From positions 1 through 35,964 of the forward strand of contig JAEOTS010000013.1 in NCBI GenBank assembly GCA_016839745.1: a stretch of 35,964 bases of DNA, given 5' to 3'. A program made the position numbers and the translations under genes. Shown here one piece after another: positions 23,679-31,740 of the stretch. This DNA comes from Promethearchaeota archaeon (GTDB lineage Archaea; Asgardarchaeota; Lokiarchaeia; Sigyniarchaeales; SOKP01). Under the pieces are notes generated by a model that was not told the DNA's origin, ran no database searches, and saw only the letters and a list, made by a program, of their open reading frames with translations. How positions within the stretch are numbered: the stretch's first letter is position 1; every line of letters starts with the position of its first letter.

Positions 23679-24686
23679 TTAATCTTCAATAGTTATAAAA
23701 GTATAAAGCAGAATAAAGATATATAATATCGCTGAAATTACTAAACTCCAAGTTCTTAAAAATGAAGACAACTCTACATTAGTTAAAATTACATTTGAAC
23801 CGATAAATACTGCTGCGATGAAATAACCGAGAAAATAACTTTTAAAACTTCCATATTTTGATTTTCCTCTTATCATGTTAACAAGATAAGTAAAAATAGC
23901 GATTACTAAACCCGCTGTATAAATTAAGTTAATAATCGGGAAACCATAATAATCTAAGAAAAGAAAGAAGCCAAAGAGGCTTACTTCTAGTACTTTAACA
24001 TGAGCGAAACTCTTTTTTTGTGACGGATCTGTAAAAAGTTGTTCGTATTCACTAATTCCTGAGTTAGAAAATAAAATGATTAAGGAACCTATTGCTAAAG
24101 CTGTAAACAACGAGTAGGATATTTTAAATAAGTCATCAATTACCTTGATCCAAATATCATTCCATAAATACAAAGGTAATTTTAGAAATTCTGGAATTAT
24201 GCTTATAGTACAGAAAATTGGAACCAAAGACGCTAATACCATTACGAATTTCGTTAGAAACGAGATTTTTGAGTCATCTTCCCAACTCTCTTTTCTAAAA
24301 GTCGTCAAATGCCATGCGAAGGACGCGAAACTTAAAATGGAGATAAACGGTGTTACTACTGGAAATACGAAGATAAAAAGAATATAAACGGCGTTGATAC
24401 CATAAAAAAACTTTAACCTTGAAGGCACAACGCTAATCTTTTCGTCAAATGAGTCCATAGTATTGGCAAATCGATTTGCAAATATAATTAAAAAAAATAG
24501 CCACGAAACGCTAAATACCGCAGGGCTAAGTATTTTAATTATCCAAAAATTTAAAATCGGGTCGTTTGAATACCATAAATGAAAATCTACTAAGGAAAAT
24601 ATCAAAAAGATGCTCAATGGCACTAATAATATAGCAAGTAAAACAATTAAACGAGTCACGATTATTCCCTTAACTCTTTTCGACAT
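23679..24686 (-). CDS. Polytopic membrane protein, unknown function
   Basis: This 335-residue protein is hydrophobic throughout, with about eight to nine predicted membrane helices. The first is at about 10-32, and the last (about 310-332) ends near the acidic C-terminus TIED. Loops contain few conserved-looking charged residues, and no transporter or enzyme motif is seen. The ATG at 24686 has GTGAG about 8 nt upstream. It lies in a leftward group of membrane and surface genes between the zinc-ribbon membrane protein and the large anchored protein, so a cell-envelope role is possible but unproven. Confidence 0.65.
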   Translation of the reverse strand: MSKRVKGIIVTRLIVLLAILLVPLSIFLIFSLVDFHLWYSNDPILNFWIIKILSPAVFSVSWLFFLIIFANRFANTMDSFDEKISVVPSRLKFFYGINAVYILFIFVFPVVTPFISILSFASFAWHLTTFRKESWEDDSKISFLTKFVMVLASLVPIFCTISIIPEFLKLPLYLWNDIWIKVIDDLFKISYSLFTALAIGSLIILFSNSGISEYEQLFTDPSQKKSFAHVKVLEVSLFGFFLFLDYYGFPIINLIYTAGLVIAIFTYLVNMIRGKSKYGSFKSYFLGYFIAAVFIGSNVILTNVELSSFLRTWSLVISAILYIFILLYTFITIED

Positions 24687-24864
24687 CTTATAGTCTCACT
24701 CAACGGTTTTTATTAATTATACATATAATGATGATAAGGTATTTTAAAATCTCTGTTTTATATCTTATTTTTTTTAACTGATATTAAAAATATTAGTAGC
24801 CCAATAAAAAAAAAGAAAAAAATAAAATAAACATTAATTCTCTTTGTAAGTTATAATAGAAAAC

Positions 24865-25602
24865 CTATAATTTCATCCCACAGTTAGTACAAAAATCATT
24901 CCCCGGAACCAATTTTGCTCCACAGTTGGTACAATGTGAATCATCATCTAAGGTAGGCTCTTTATCGTCTTCTACTTTAGGTTTAGATTTCTTGCTTTTT
25001 TGTTTACCGCTAGCTCCCGTTGGTTTGTATTTCAAAGCTCCAATAAATCCTCCAAACACTGCCCCCACGAGACATCCTTCTACAATTGCTGTAGAAACGG
25101 CCAACACGTAAGGTAAATCAGTTAAACCTAATAGAAGTCCGTCTAATATTGCTCCGATGATTGGTCCAACAACAGGGATGGCAGGTAGCAAGAAATATAT
25201 TAAAAGCGCAAGGATCAAATAACCGATTCCAATTGCTAAACACGTGCGTATCCCCTTACCAGGAGTCTTAGCGTTAATTGCAGTTATCCCTGAACAAGCT
25301 AAGATCCATGGCAACGTAACCGATATTAATAGCAGTACATCATCAGGACGATACATTAAACACCAATGAATTGGAAAGATGAGGATTAATACTAATCCCA
25401 ATAGAGGTGCTGCAATAATAGCTATTACATCTCCGAGGCCACCTAACAAACCCCCTAAAGAAGCTAAAGCGACATTTAAATTCTGAATTAAACCACCAGT
25501 TACACTTGAAGTCAAATCAAGGAATTGAAAACTGATCCATGATGTTAATAAGAGAAAGATCATTCCGACAATTCCCGTCCATAATACTCTACCAAAACCC
25601 AA
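24865..25602 (-). CDS. Membrane protein with C-terminal zinc ribbon
   Basis: This 245-residue protein has five to six hydrophobic segments within residues 1-190, rich in Gly, Leu and Ile. A basic/acidic linker (KQKSKKSKPKVEDDKE) follows, and then a double-knuckle zinc ribbon: Cys224-x2-Cys227 and Cys238-x2-Cys241. This 'membrane domain plus cytosolic zinc ribbon' layout is common in archaea and of unknown function. The ribbon may bind protein or nucleic acid. The start is TTG at 25602, with GGAGG 9 nt upstream. Its neighbours are membrane proteins and an ABC transporter on the same strand, but the 257-nt gap argues for its own promoter. Confidence 0.75.
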   Translation of the reverse strand: MGFGRVLWTGIVGMIFLLLTSWISFQFLDLTSSVTGGLIQNLNVALASLGGLLGGLGDVIAIIAAPLLGLVLILIFPIHWCLMYRPDDVLLLISVTLPWILACSGITAINAKTPGKGIRTCLAIGIGYLILALLIYFLLPAIPVVGPIIGAILDGLLLGLTDLPYVLAVSTAIVEGCLVGAVFGGFIGALKYKPTGASGKQKSKKSKPKVEDDKEPTLDDDSHCTNCGAKLVPGNDFCTNCGMKL

Positions 25603-25859
25603 AAGTATTTTCCTCCAGCTCTAATTTAAAAAATTATTTGAATTTAAGATATATTTTTCTTACTAATTCAGACATGATTCGTATATTTAAAATTATCTTT
25701 TTAATATCTATTTAGAAACTCTCTTTATTAACTTCCATAAAATTTGAAAGAGGTGAACTCGATTTATGGCTTTGTAATTTCACACTAAAATTAGTGGTAT
25801 AAAAACGATTTCAGAGCTATATAACGAAATTTAAAGAAAAAAATTGTAAAAAAAGATTT

Positions 25860-26552
25860 TTATTGAATATTTGTAATTAGTCCTTTATCCATTTTAACAG
25901 TCTTACTAGCGTATGAAGCTAAGGATCCTCGGTGGGTTACTACTATTATTGTTGTTTCCATATCCTTATTAATCTTCTTTAGAAGGTCCATAACTTGCTT
26001 TTCTGATTCAGGATCAAGATTGCCCGTTGGTTCATCAGCTAAAATTACTCTAGGGCGATGGACAATAGCCCTTGCTAGACCACACCTTTGTTTTTCACCA
26101 CCAGACATTTGAACGGGGTAATGGTCTTTTCTTTCAAGTAAATGGACATCTCTTAGTGCCGCAATTGCTCTGTTTTCTATCTCTTTCTCTCTTAAAACAG
26201 TAGGCCATAATAACGCCTCTACATTTTCAATAGCAGTTAAGGTCGGAATTAAATTAAAATCTTGAAAAACAAATCCTATTTTTTGCCTTCTTAGCTTACT
26301 CAGTCTTGATTCTTGAGCTCTAGCAATATTTTCTCCATCAAAAATTATTTTCCCCGAATCTGGTAAATCTATACCGCTTAGTACATTAAGGAGGGTACTT
26401 TTCCCACATCCTGTTGGACCTTGGACTAGTACAAATTCGCCTGATTTAATTGAAAGGTTAATATCACCTAGAGCTCTAATAATTGCACCAGCTCGCCTAT
26501 ATTCCTTATTAACATCAATAGCTTCAATCATAGTGTCTTTATCTACTGGCAT
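25860..26552 (-). CDS. ABC transporter ATP-binding protein (LolD/MacB type)
   Basis: This 230-residue ATPase has Walker A GPTGCGKS at 45-52, Q-loop Gln97, signature SGGEKQ at 150-155, Walker B VILADEP at 169-175 and H-loop His207. The DEPTGNLDPES wording and size fit the MacB/LolD/FtsE class that drives FtsX-type permeases. AAGGAGGG about 6 nt before the ATG at 26552 is one of the best ribosome sites in the window. The partner FtsX-like permease ends 12 nt upstream, so the pair is an operon. MacB-class systems act as mechanotransmitters or extract lipids and peptides; the substrate is unknown here. Confidence 0.95.
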   Translation of the reverse strand: MPVDKDTMIEAIDVNKEYRRAGAIIRALGDINLSIKSGEFVLVQGPTGCGKSTLLNVLSGIDLPDSGKIIFDGENIARAQESRLSKLRRQKIGFVFQDFNLIPTLTAIENVEALLWPTVLREKEIENRAIAALRDVHLLERKDHYPVQMSGGEKQRCGLARAIVHRPRVILADEPTGNLDPESEKQVMDLLKKINKDMETTIIVVTHRGSLASYASKTVKMDKGLITNIQ

Positions 26553-26564
26553 ATTCTTCCCTCC

Positions 26565-27104
26565 TTATTCACCTACTCTTTTTAATGCAATCATTGGTCT
26601 AACTTTCAAAACTTTTCGATTAGCTACTAAAATCGCTAAAATTTGGAAAGCAAGAAAAATTATAAAAGTCGCAAAAACCGGTAAAAGGCTTACTAAAGGT
26701 ATCTCTGCAATGCTCTCCGCAGCTTGCAGATAAGCAACAATAGCTGCGTAATGAAATAGAACTTCAAGAACTATAAAAAAGCCCATAATTGTTGTAAATA
26801 ATATGAATCCAGATATGAGTGAGTTAAGATCTCTATTCGTCCATCCAATGCATTTCAAAGTAGCAATAGTTTTCGAATTGCGTCTTACTATAATCCAAGA
26901 ATATAATAAAGATAAAAATATCCCTACACCTAGAGCAATAAAGAAACTTGTACTTGCAAAACCTAAACCTGGTTCAGCCATCACTAACTCAATTGAATAG
27001 CTTGTCCAAAATATTAAAATTGTGTACATTAAGCAGAATACAGTAAATTGTTTCTTCTCTCGTAACACCATTAAAATTGATTTTCTAAATAATCTAAAAG
27101 CCAC
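26565..27104 (-). CDS. Short FtsX-domain ABC permease
   Basis: This protein of about 179 residues has four membrane helices. The first is preceded by FRKSILMVLREKK, and the core ends in VANRKVLKVRPMIALKRVGE, which is the coupling-helix/C-tail wording of FtsX permeases ('P..aL+..E'). RRNSKTIATLKCIGWTNRDL is the typical FtsX cytosolic loop. The large extracytoplasmic domain found between helices 1 and 2 in MacB, LolC and FtsX is absent, so this is a minimal form. The start is probably GTG at 27104, since GGTGA lies 5 nt before it, rather than GTG at 27113. It pairs with the ATPase downstream and is divergent from the profilin gene. Confidence 0.75.
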   Translation of the reverse strand: MAFRLFRKSILMVLREKKQFTVFCLMYTILIFWTSYSIELVMAEPGLGFASTSFFIALGVGIFLSLLYSWIIVRRNSKTIATLKCIGWTNRDLNSLISGFILFTTIMGFFIVLEVLFHYAAIVAYLQAAESIAEIPLVSLLPVFATFIIFLAFQILAILVANRKVLKVRPMIALKRVGE

Positions 27105-27191
27105 ATATTTCACCGTTTAATAAAAATTAATTTTTTATATAAATTCTTTGTATATGTATATAATAAAATCATAATAAAAATTTTGGTAATA

Positions 27192-27596
27192 ATGTCAGCA
27201 GAAATTGAATCTATTATTGATGAGTTGCTCTCTGAAGAACAAAATATTTATGGAGTCGCGATTGTTAACAAGTCGGGAGCTTTAATTACACAAACTCAGA
27301 ACTGGAATCTTTCCAGCGATTTAGAAAAGATTAACGAATTACTTGGAACCCAACTAGCTCTAGGACAAAAAGGTATATCAAGCATAACGATTCAAGGGAT
27401 TAAATATATGATAGTCGAGAACACTGAAGAACGAAAGATAGGTACAAATATTACAGGAAAAGGGCACATTATTATAGCACCGATCCCCATAGGGGGAACG
27501 GGTGCGTTAGTTTGTTACATCAATCCTCAGGTTGGACCCCGAGACGCCTTATTTACCGTTCAAACTTACGCATTGAAACTACAAAAGCTAGTTTAA
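27192..27596 (+). CDS. Asgard profilin
   Basis: This 134-residue protein is a small actin-binding profilin. The pattern is an N-terminal helix (EIESIIDELL), GVAIVNKSGALITQTQNWNL with the profilin-like Trp, and GIKYMIVENTEERKIGTNIT followed by GKGHIIIAPI in the place of the 'kYmv...g...r.kkg..gi.i.kt' strand pair of eukaryotic profilins. A long C-terminal helix ends the chain. Asgard profilins are known to modulate actin polymerisation, and the fold is a hallmark of this lineage. The ATG at 27192 is chosen over an in-frame TTG at 27183. A TATA-like stretch at 27157-27166 is about 30 nt upstream, so the transcript may be nearly leaderless. A roadblock-type protein is the main alternative. No actin gene is in the window. 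Confidence 0.75.
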   Translation: MSAEIESIIDELLSEEQNIYGVAIVNKSGALITQTQNWNLSSDLEKINELLGTQLALGQKGISSITIQGIKYMIVENTEERKIGTNITGKGHIIIAPIPIGGTGALVCYINPQVGPRDALFTVQTYALKLQKLV

Positions 27597-27723
27597 CTTT
27601 TTTTATCCTTTTTTTAAAATTGACTAGTTACCCTCATAATTAACTGGTCAGAAAATAAAACTTATATAATAACTTTTGATCATATTAATTAAATCTAATA
27701 TTATTACTATAAGAGGGAAAGAA

Positions 27724-28098
27724 ATGCTAAATCAAACAGTTCTCGATTTATTTTCATATCTTTTAATGTATCTACCGAATATAGTGTCAATAACCTTCAA
27801 TATTATAATACTTGTTTTTGCGATCTTAATATATAAGAGAAATTCGTATAAGTATGGAATTACCCTTATGATCTCATCAATTATATTTTTAGCTTCAGAT
27901 ATAATTTACTTGTCCATTCAATTACCTTTTTTGCCTATTCGATTGCACGATGAATTAGGGTTACCTTTTGCTGTGATTTCGTTAATACTTATGAGTATAA
28001 ATATCTTTTTTCTGAGTTTGTATACGGTAAGTACAATATTTTTAGTTGTATCTATATATTTAATTTATAAAACCCATAAAAAAGAAAGAATAGATTAG
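27724..28098 (+). CDS. Small four-helix membrane protein, unknown
   Basis: This protein of about 124 residues has four hydrophobic segments, two before and two after a KRNSYKYG loop, and ends in the basic tail KTHKKERID. No domain is recognised. ATG at 27724 is chosen because GAGGGAAAG lies just upstream; the in-frame TTG at 27676 has no such site. It follows profilin on the same strand with a gap of about 130 nt, so it may be separately transcribed. No function can be assigned. Confidence 0.6.
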   Translation: MLNQTVLDLFSYLLMYLPNIVSITFNIIILVFAILIYKRNSYKYGITLMISSIIFLASDIIYLSIQLPFLPIRLHDELGLPFAVISLILMSINIFFLSLYTVSTIFLVVSIYLIYKTHKKERID

Positions 28099-28168
28099 AA
28101 TTGTAATCATCAAGATAGATTCAAAGAATTATCCAAACTTACAGAGATTATTCGTCTTTTTTTCAATT

Positions 28169-29281
28169 TTACTTAATATTAAGCTTGAGGTGATCCCAAT
28201 AAGGATATAACAAGCTTTTAAGAAAGGTTTTTATTTTATCTATCTCCTTCCTCTTAGAATTCTCCAAAACGGATAGATTATTCTCATAGTCAGGAGGTTC
28301 GTACTTTTCCTTTAATAATGCTTTAATTATGGCTTCAACACAATAAGGTAATCCAATTATGTCATAACCTCCTTCTAATATGAAAGAAATTTTACCTTCA
28401 CATACACTTTCAGCAATTTTTAAAATTTTATCAGCAAATTGGTTGTAAGCAATACTTGTTAACGAACAATTACCAATAGGATCCGCGTAATACATATCAA
28501 ATCCCGCGGCAACAACGATAACAGCGGGCTGGAATTCATTGAGTATTGGCTCCAACAAATCAAGACAATAATAAAAATCTTCATTAGTTATTCCTTCTGG
28601 CACGGGAAGATTAATATTTTTACCAATACCTTCATCAATTCCAAGTTCGTCGACCATTCCTAAGTCTCCTTCAGTGAAGTCAAACTCGTGTATAGAAAAG
28701 TAAAGAACGGATGAATCATCGTAGAAATACTGAGCTAAACCGTCTCCAAAATGGTCGTCTATGTCTATTATTGCTATTTTCTTGTTAAAATTCAAATGAT
28801 TTCTTAAATAAAGGATTGAATTTGCAATATTATTGAATATACAGAGCCCTGACGCTTTTTCTCTAAATGCGTGGTGTCCCGGAGGTCTAATTAAAGCAAA
28901 TGACTGGGTATACTTATTGCTTATTACGCCTTCAATAGCTTCTATTGCCCCGCCAATAGCTTTTTTAGCTAGAGCGTAAGTATCCTCTGTTAAGAACACG
29001 TCCTCTTCGAGTAAGCCACCTCCCATGTTGGAAACTCGCTTAATGGCTTCAATGTGGTATTTTGAATGGGCTAATTCCATCGTAGCCTGAGTAACATCTC
29101 TCGGTTTAACTTTTATGATACGATTGTTATTAAAAATGTTTATTCTTTCTAAATGGTTTAGAATCGACTTTATCCTTAATGGGTTTTCAAAAGATATAAA
29201 AGACGGTTTTGGATACGGTGGGATATGTTTAGAAGCGAAATCATCGTCAACAATTATTCCGATTAGATTTTCTGTCGTCAT
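28169..29281 (-). CDS. Histone-deacetylase-fold hydrolase (HDAC/AcuC/ApaH superfamily)
   Basis: This 370-residue protein is of the zinc-dependent arginase/deacetylase fold. Paired active-site His136 and His137 lie in PPGHHA. The zinc ligands are Asp175 and His177 in IIDIDDHFGDG, and Asp262 in AAGFDMYYADP. The transition-state Tyr is Tyr306 in EGGYD. The position after the zinc His, usually a second His (HHGDG), is Phe178 here. Substrates may be acetyl-lysine on proteins, acetylpolyamines or other acyl amides. Given the agmatinase and deoxyhypusine genes in the same window, an acetylpolyamine substrate is a possibility but not shown. ATG 29281 has no Shine-Dalgarno site. It is divergent from the longin-tailed membrane protein. 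Confidence 0.92.
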   Translation of the reverse strand: MTTENLIGIIVDDDFASKHIPPYPKPSFISFENPLRIKSILNHLERINIFNNNRIIKVKPRDVTQATMELAHSKYHIEAIKRVSNMGGGLLEEDVFLTEDTYALAKKAIGGAIEAIEGVISNKYTQSFALIRPPGHHAFREKASGLCIFNNIANSILYLRNHLNFNKKIAIIDIDDHFGDGLAQYFYDDSSVLYFSIHEFDFTEGDLGMVDELGIDEGIGKNINLPVPEGITNEDFYYCLDLLEPILNEFQPAVIVVAAGFDMYYADPIGNCSLTSIAYNQFADKILKIAESVCEGKISFILEGGYDIIGLPYCVEAIIKALLKEKYEPPDYENNLSVLENSKRKEIDKIKTFLKSLLYPYWDHLKLNIK

Positions 29282-29383
29282 AACAATAATTGAAATTTTT
29301 GAATAACTAAACTCTTATATTTATATTTGCATACTAATATTAAAAAATAATTTCAATTTACCCAAAAAGGTTTGAGAATTAAA

Positions 29384-31603
29384 ATGAATGTTATTGAAAT
29401 CGTAGCATTATTCTTGCTTAATGCCCTTCCCATCATTTTATTAATAATACCTTACTTGTTCCTACGCAAAAAACTTGCTGGGAAAATCTATTTCAGAGTG
29501 ATGCTGGGAATTATGGTGTTCTACCTTGTATATTGGGTCCTACCAATAATATTTCAGATAGGAAGTGCTCCAATAGAATTAGAATTACAAATAGGCGATG
29601 AAGGTAATCTTGGGTTAGGAATAGGTTATATAATTGCACACATCGGCTCGCTTATCTCACTTTTTGCCTACTATCCCCTCGTAACCCTTCCTTTTATCTT
29701 TTTTGTCGCTCCCTTTATCTCAATTATTTACGTAAGGAATCGAGTTAAAAAAGAAATAGGGACCAAAAGCGAAAAAATGAAGGGGTTAACTTATCATATC
29801 AACGATAGCCCTTACAAGCGAATCAGAAGCGATCTGTTTAAAGGCGATTGGTCGAGAGAAAAAGACATAATGAAGTTACTCATCGTGCTTTTACCAATTT
29901 CTCTCTATTTATTACAGGTAATTCTCAAAATTATGCAAATTGAATCAGTCTCGATTACAACTGGAGAAACTGCTTTAGGTTGGTTCATCGAAATCTTATT
30001 TGTTTACCTCGCAACTTTTATATTCAGTTTAGAAATACTTTTTAGTTCGCAGATTGCACTAAGAGGAAGGTATTTTGGAGAGAATATTAGACAGCAGACT
30101 TATAAGAGCTTATATACGGTTGGAGCTCCAATATCAATCTTATCTATTATATTATTCATTGTTGAAGATATTGGATCTTTCGGAGTAATCCTTTACTTCT
30201 TTGCGTATTTTCTTATGGCGTCAATTATTTTTATTTTGTTTCTTAAAATTTTTGAACCTATTTCTTTACTTATTTTTATTAAACTAATTGACTGGTGGAA
30301 AAATAAGAAAGAAAAAAGGAAAAAAATGAATACTTCTAACATATACTATGGAATCGTCTTTAGTTGTCTCGCTTTTTTTGTATTTTTCATTGTAAACAAC
30401 TTTGTTTTTGGTGCTATCCTTCAATTTATTGATCAAGATATCATAACCGCCTCAGCCAATTTTGCAGTAAGTGGATCGGTATTCTTATACGAAAGCCTTG
30501 GATTTGACCTTTTGAACATTTTAAGTTTTGTAGCTTTAGTAGTTGTATCTCTAATTATTGCCGTGATTTTCTTGAGTCTAAGTATGAAATATATGAAAAG
30601 CATGTTTCTGAGTATTACAACATACGTACCTGTCTTAATCATCTTATCTGTGTTGTTTGTAGTAATAGGTGCAAACGGCTTGATAAACTTCTCTTCTGAA
30701 ATCTATTGGATTACTGGACAAACGAGCTTTACTTCTATTTTTGGTTTTAACTTCTATACTCTAAGGACTGCTGTATTCGAAGGTGGGTTAACCGGAGTTT
30801 TAAATATCCTTGCGATTCCTTATCAAACTACTCAGTACATTTTTAATATAGTTTTTTGGAGCCTAGTTATATTCTACATGAAAAAAAACTTTAGAGTTAA
30901 AAGCTTAGCTATTGATGAAAAACATTTAGAAAAGGTTATCTTCTCTTCAATTACTGAATTTCCAACATACAACGAATACGCAAAAACTAAAACCCGTTAT
31001 TTAATTATTAGAAGGGAAGATATCGATTTAAAAGATATAGCATTAGAGCGAGAGGAAGTAAAGTCCTTACTAGACGAACTAGAAACAGAACAAATGCTAG
31101 ATACATTAAAACCCGTTGAAGGAAATGAAATGCAAAGATTTTACTTTACTCTTAAATACTTATATAACAACAACCAAATCGATGTTTTAAAGCAAGAATT
31201 CAGCTACATCTTCGAAAAAGCAGAAAAACAAGGATTATATATCATTTACGACGATGGTAGAGGCATCTTTGACTATAATTTCTCTAAAGAGTATAGTCAA
31301 GATCCCGGAATCGTCTCCGGTATGTTTTCAGCTATTACTTCCTTCATAAAAGAAACCACTAAATCTCAAGAACTACTAAAAACCATAGATCACGGCGATA
31401 TTACAATTCTTATAGAGTATGGGAAACGAATATTTGGCGCTTTATTTATTAAAGGAAAACAAACTACTGAAGTTCGCACCTCATTAAAGGAACTGGTTAC
31501 CACATTTGAAGCTAAATATGCTGATGTTTTAGCTGACTGGAGCGGCGCTCTTATATATTTTAAAGAAGACAACAAGCTAGTAGAAAGTATCTTTAAAGAT
31601 TAA
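29384..31603 (+). CDS. Polytopic membrane protein with cytosolic longin-like C-terminal domain
   Basis: This protein of about 739 residues has, in its first roughly 505 residues, about a dozen membrane helices in two blocks separated by a polar loop (about 115-160). A small helical region follows, with an acidic run (EDIDLKDIALEREEVKSLLDE begins it). The last 120-130 residues are a soluble domain. That domain begins with a strand-turn (YIIYDDGRGIFDYNF), then VSGMFSAITSFIKE, and ends in a strand after ADWSG. It is patterned like the longin/roadblock-type domains that bind small GTPases and regulate their loading. I know of no characterised protein with this fusion. The start is ATG at 29384 (AAAAGG upstream), not the TTG at 29372. 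It could be a membrane receptor for a Ras-like GTPase, such as those at 1036 or 15576; that is inference. Confidence 0.65.
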   Translation: MNVIEIVALFLLNALPIILLIIPYLFLRKKLAGKIYFRVMLGIMVFYLVYWVLPIIFQIGSAPIELELQIGDEGNLGLGIGYIIAHIGSLISLFAYYPLVTLPFIFFVAPFISIIYVRNRVKKEIGTKSEKMKGLTYHINDSPYKRIRSDLFKGDWSREKDIMKLLIVLLPISLYLLQVILKIMQIESVSITTGETALGWFIEILFVYLATFIFSLEILFSSQIALRGRYFGENIRQQTYKSLYTVGAPISILSIILFIVEDIGSFGVILYFFAYFLMASIIFILFLKIFEPISLLIFIKLIDWWKNKKEKRKKMNTSNIYYGIVFSCLAFFVFFIVNNFVFGAILQFIDQDIITASANFAVSGSVFLYESLGFDLLNILSFVALVVVSLIIAVIFLSLSMKYMKSMFLSITTYVPVLIILSVLFVVIGANGLINFSSEIYWITGQTSFTSIFGFNFYTLRTAVFEGGLTGVLNILAIPYQTTQYIFNIVFWSLVIFYMKKNFRVKSLAIDEKHLEKVIFSSITEFPTYNEYAKTKTRYLIIRREDIDLKDIALEREEVKSLLDELETEQMLDTLKPVEGNEMQRFYFTLKYLYNNNQIDVLKQEFSYIFEKAEKQGLYIIYDDGRGIFDYNFSKEYSQDPGIVSGMFSAITSFIKETTKSQELLKTIDHGDITILIEYGKRIFGALFIKGKQTTEVRTSLKELVTTFEAKYADVLADWSGALIYFKEDNKLVESIFKD

Positions 31604-31740
31604 TTCTATTTTTTTATTTTTTTTATATTTATTTTCAAGAAATTCAAAAGATAAGGCTTTTAAAAAGGCATTTATATTAATAAAGCCATCTTTACATAAT
31701 CAAACAACTAAGAACCTTTATCCGGATTATTTTAGTAAAA

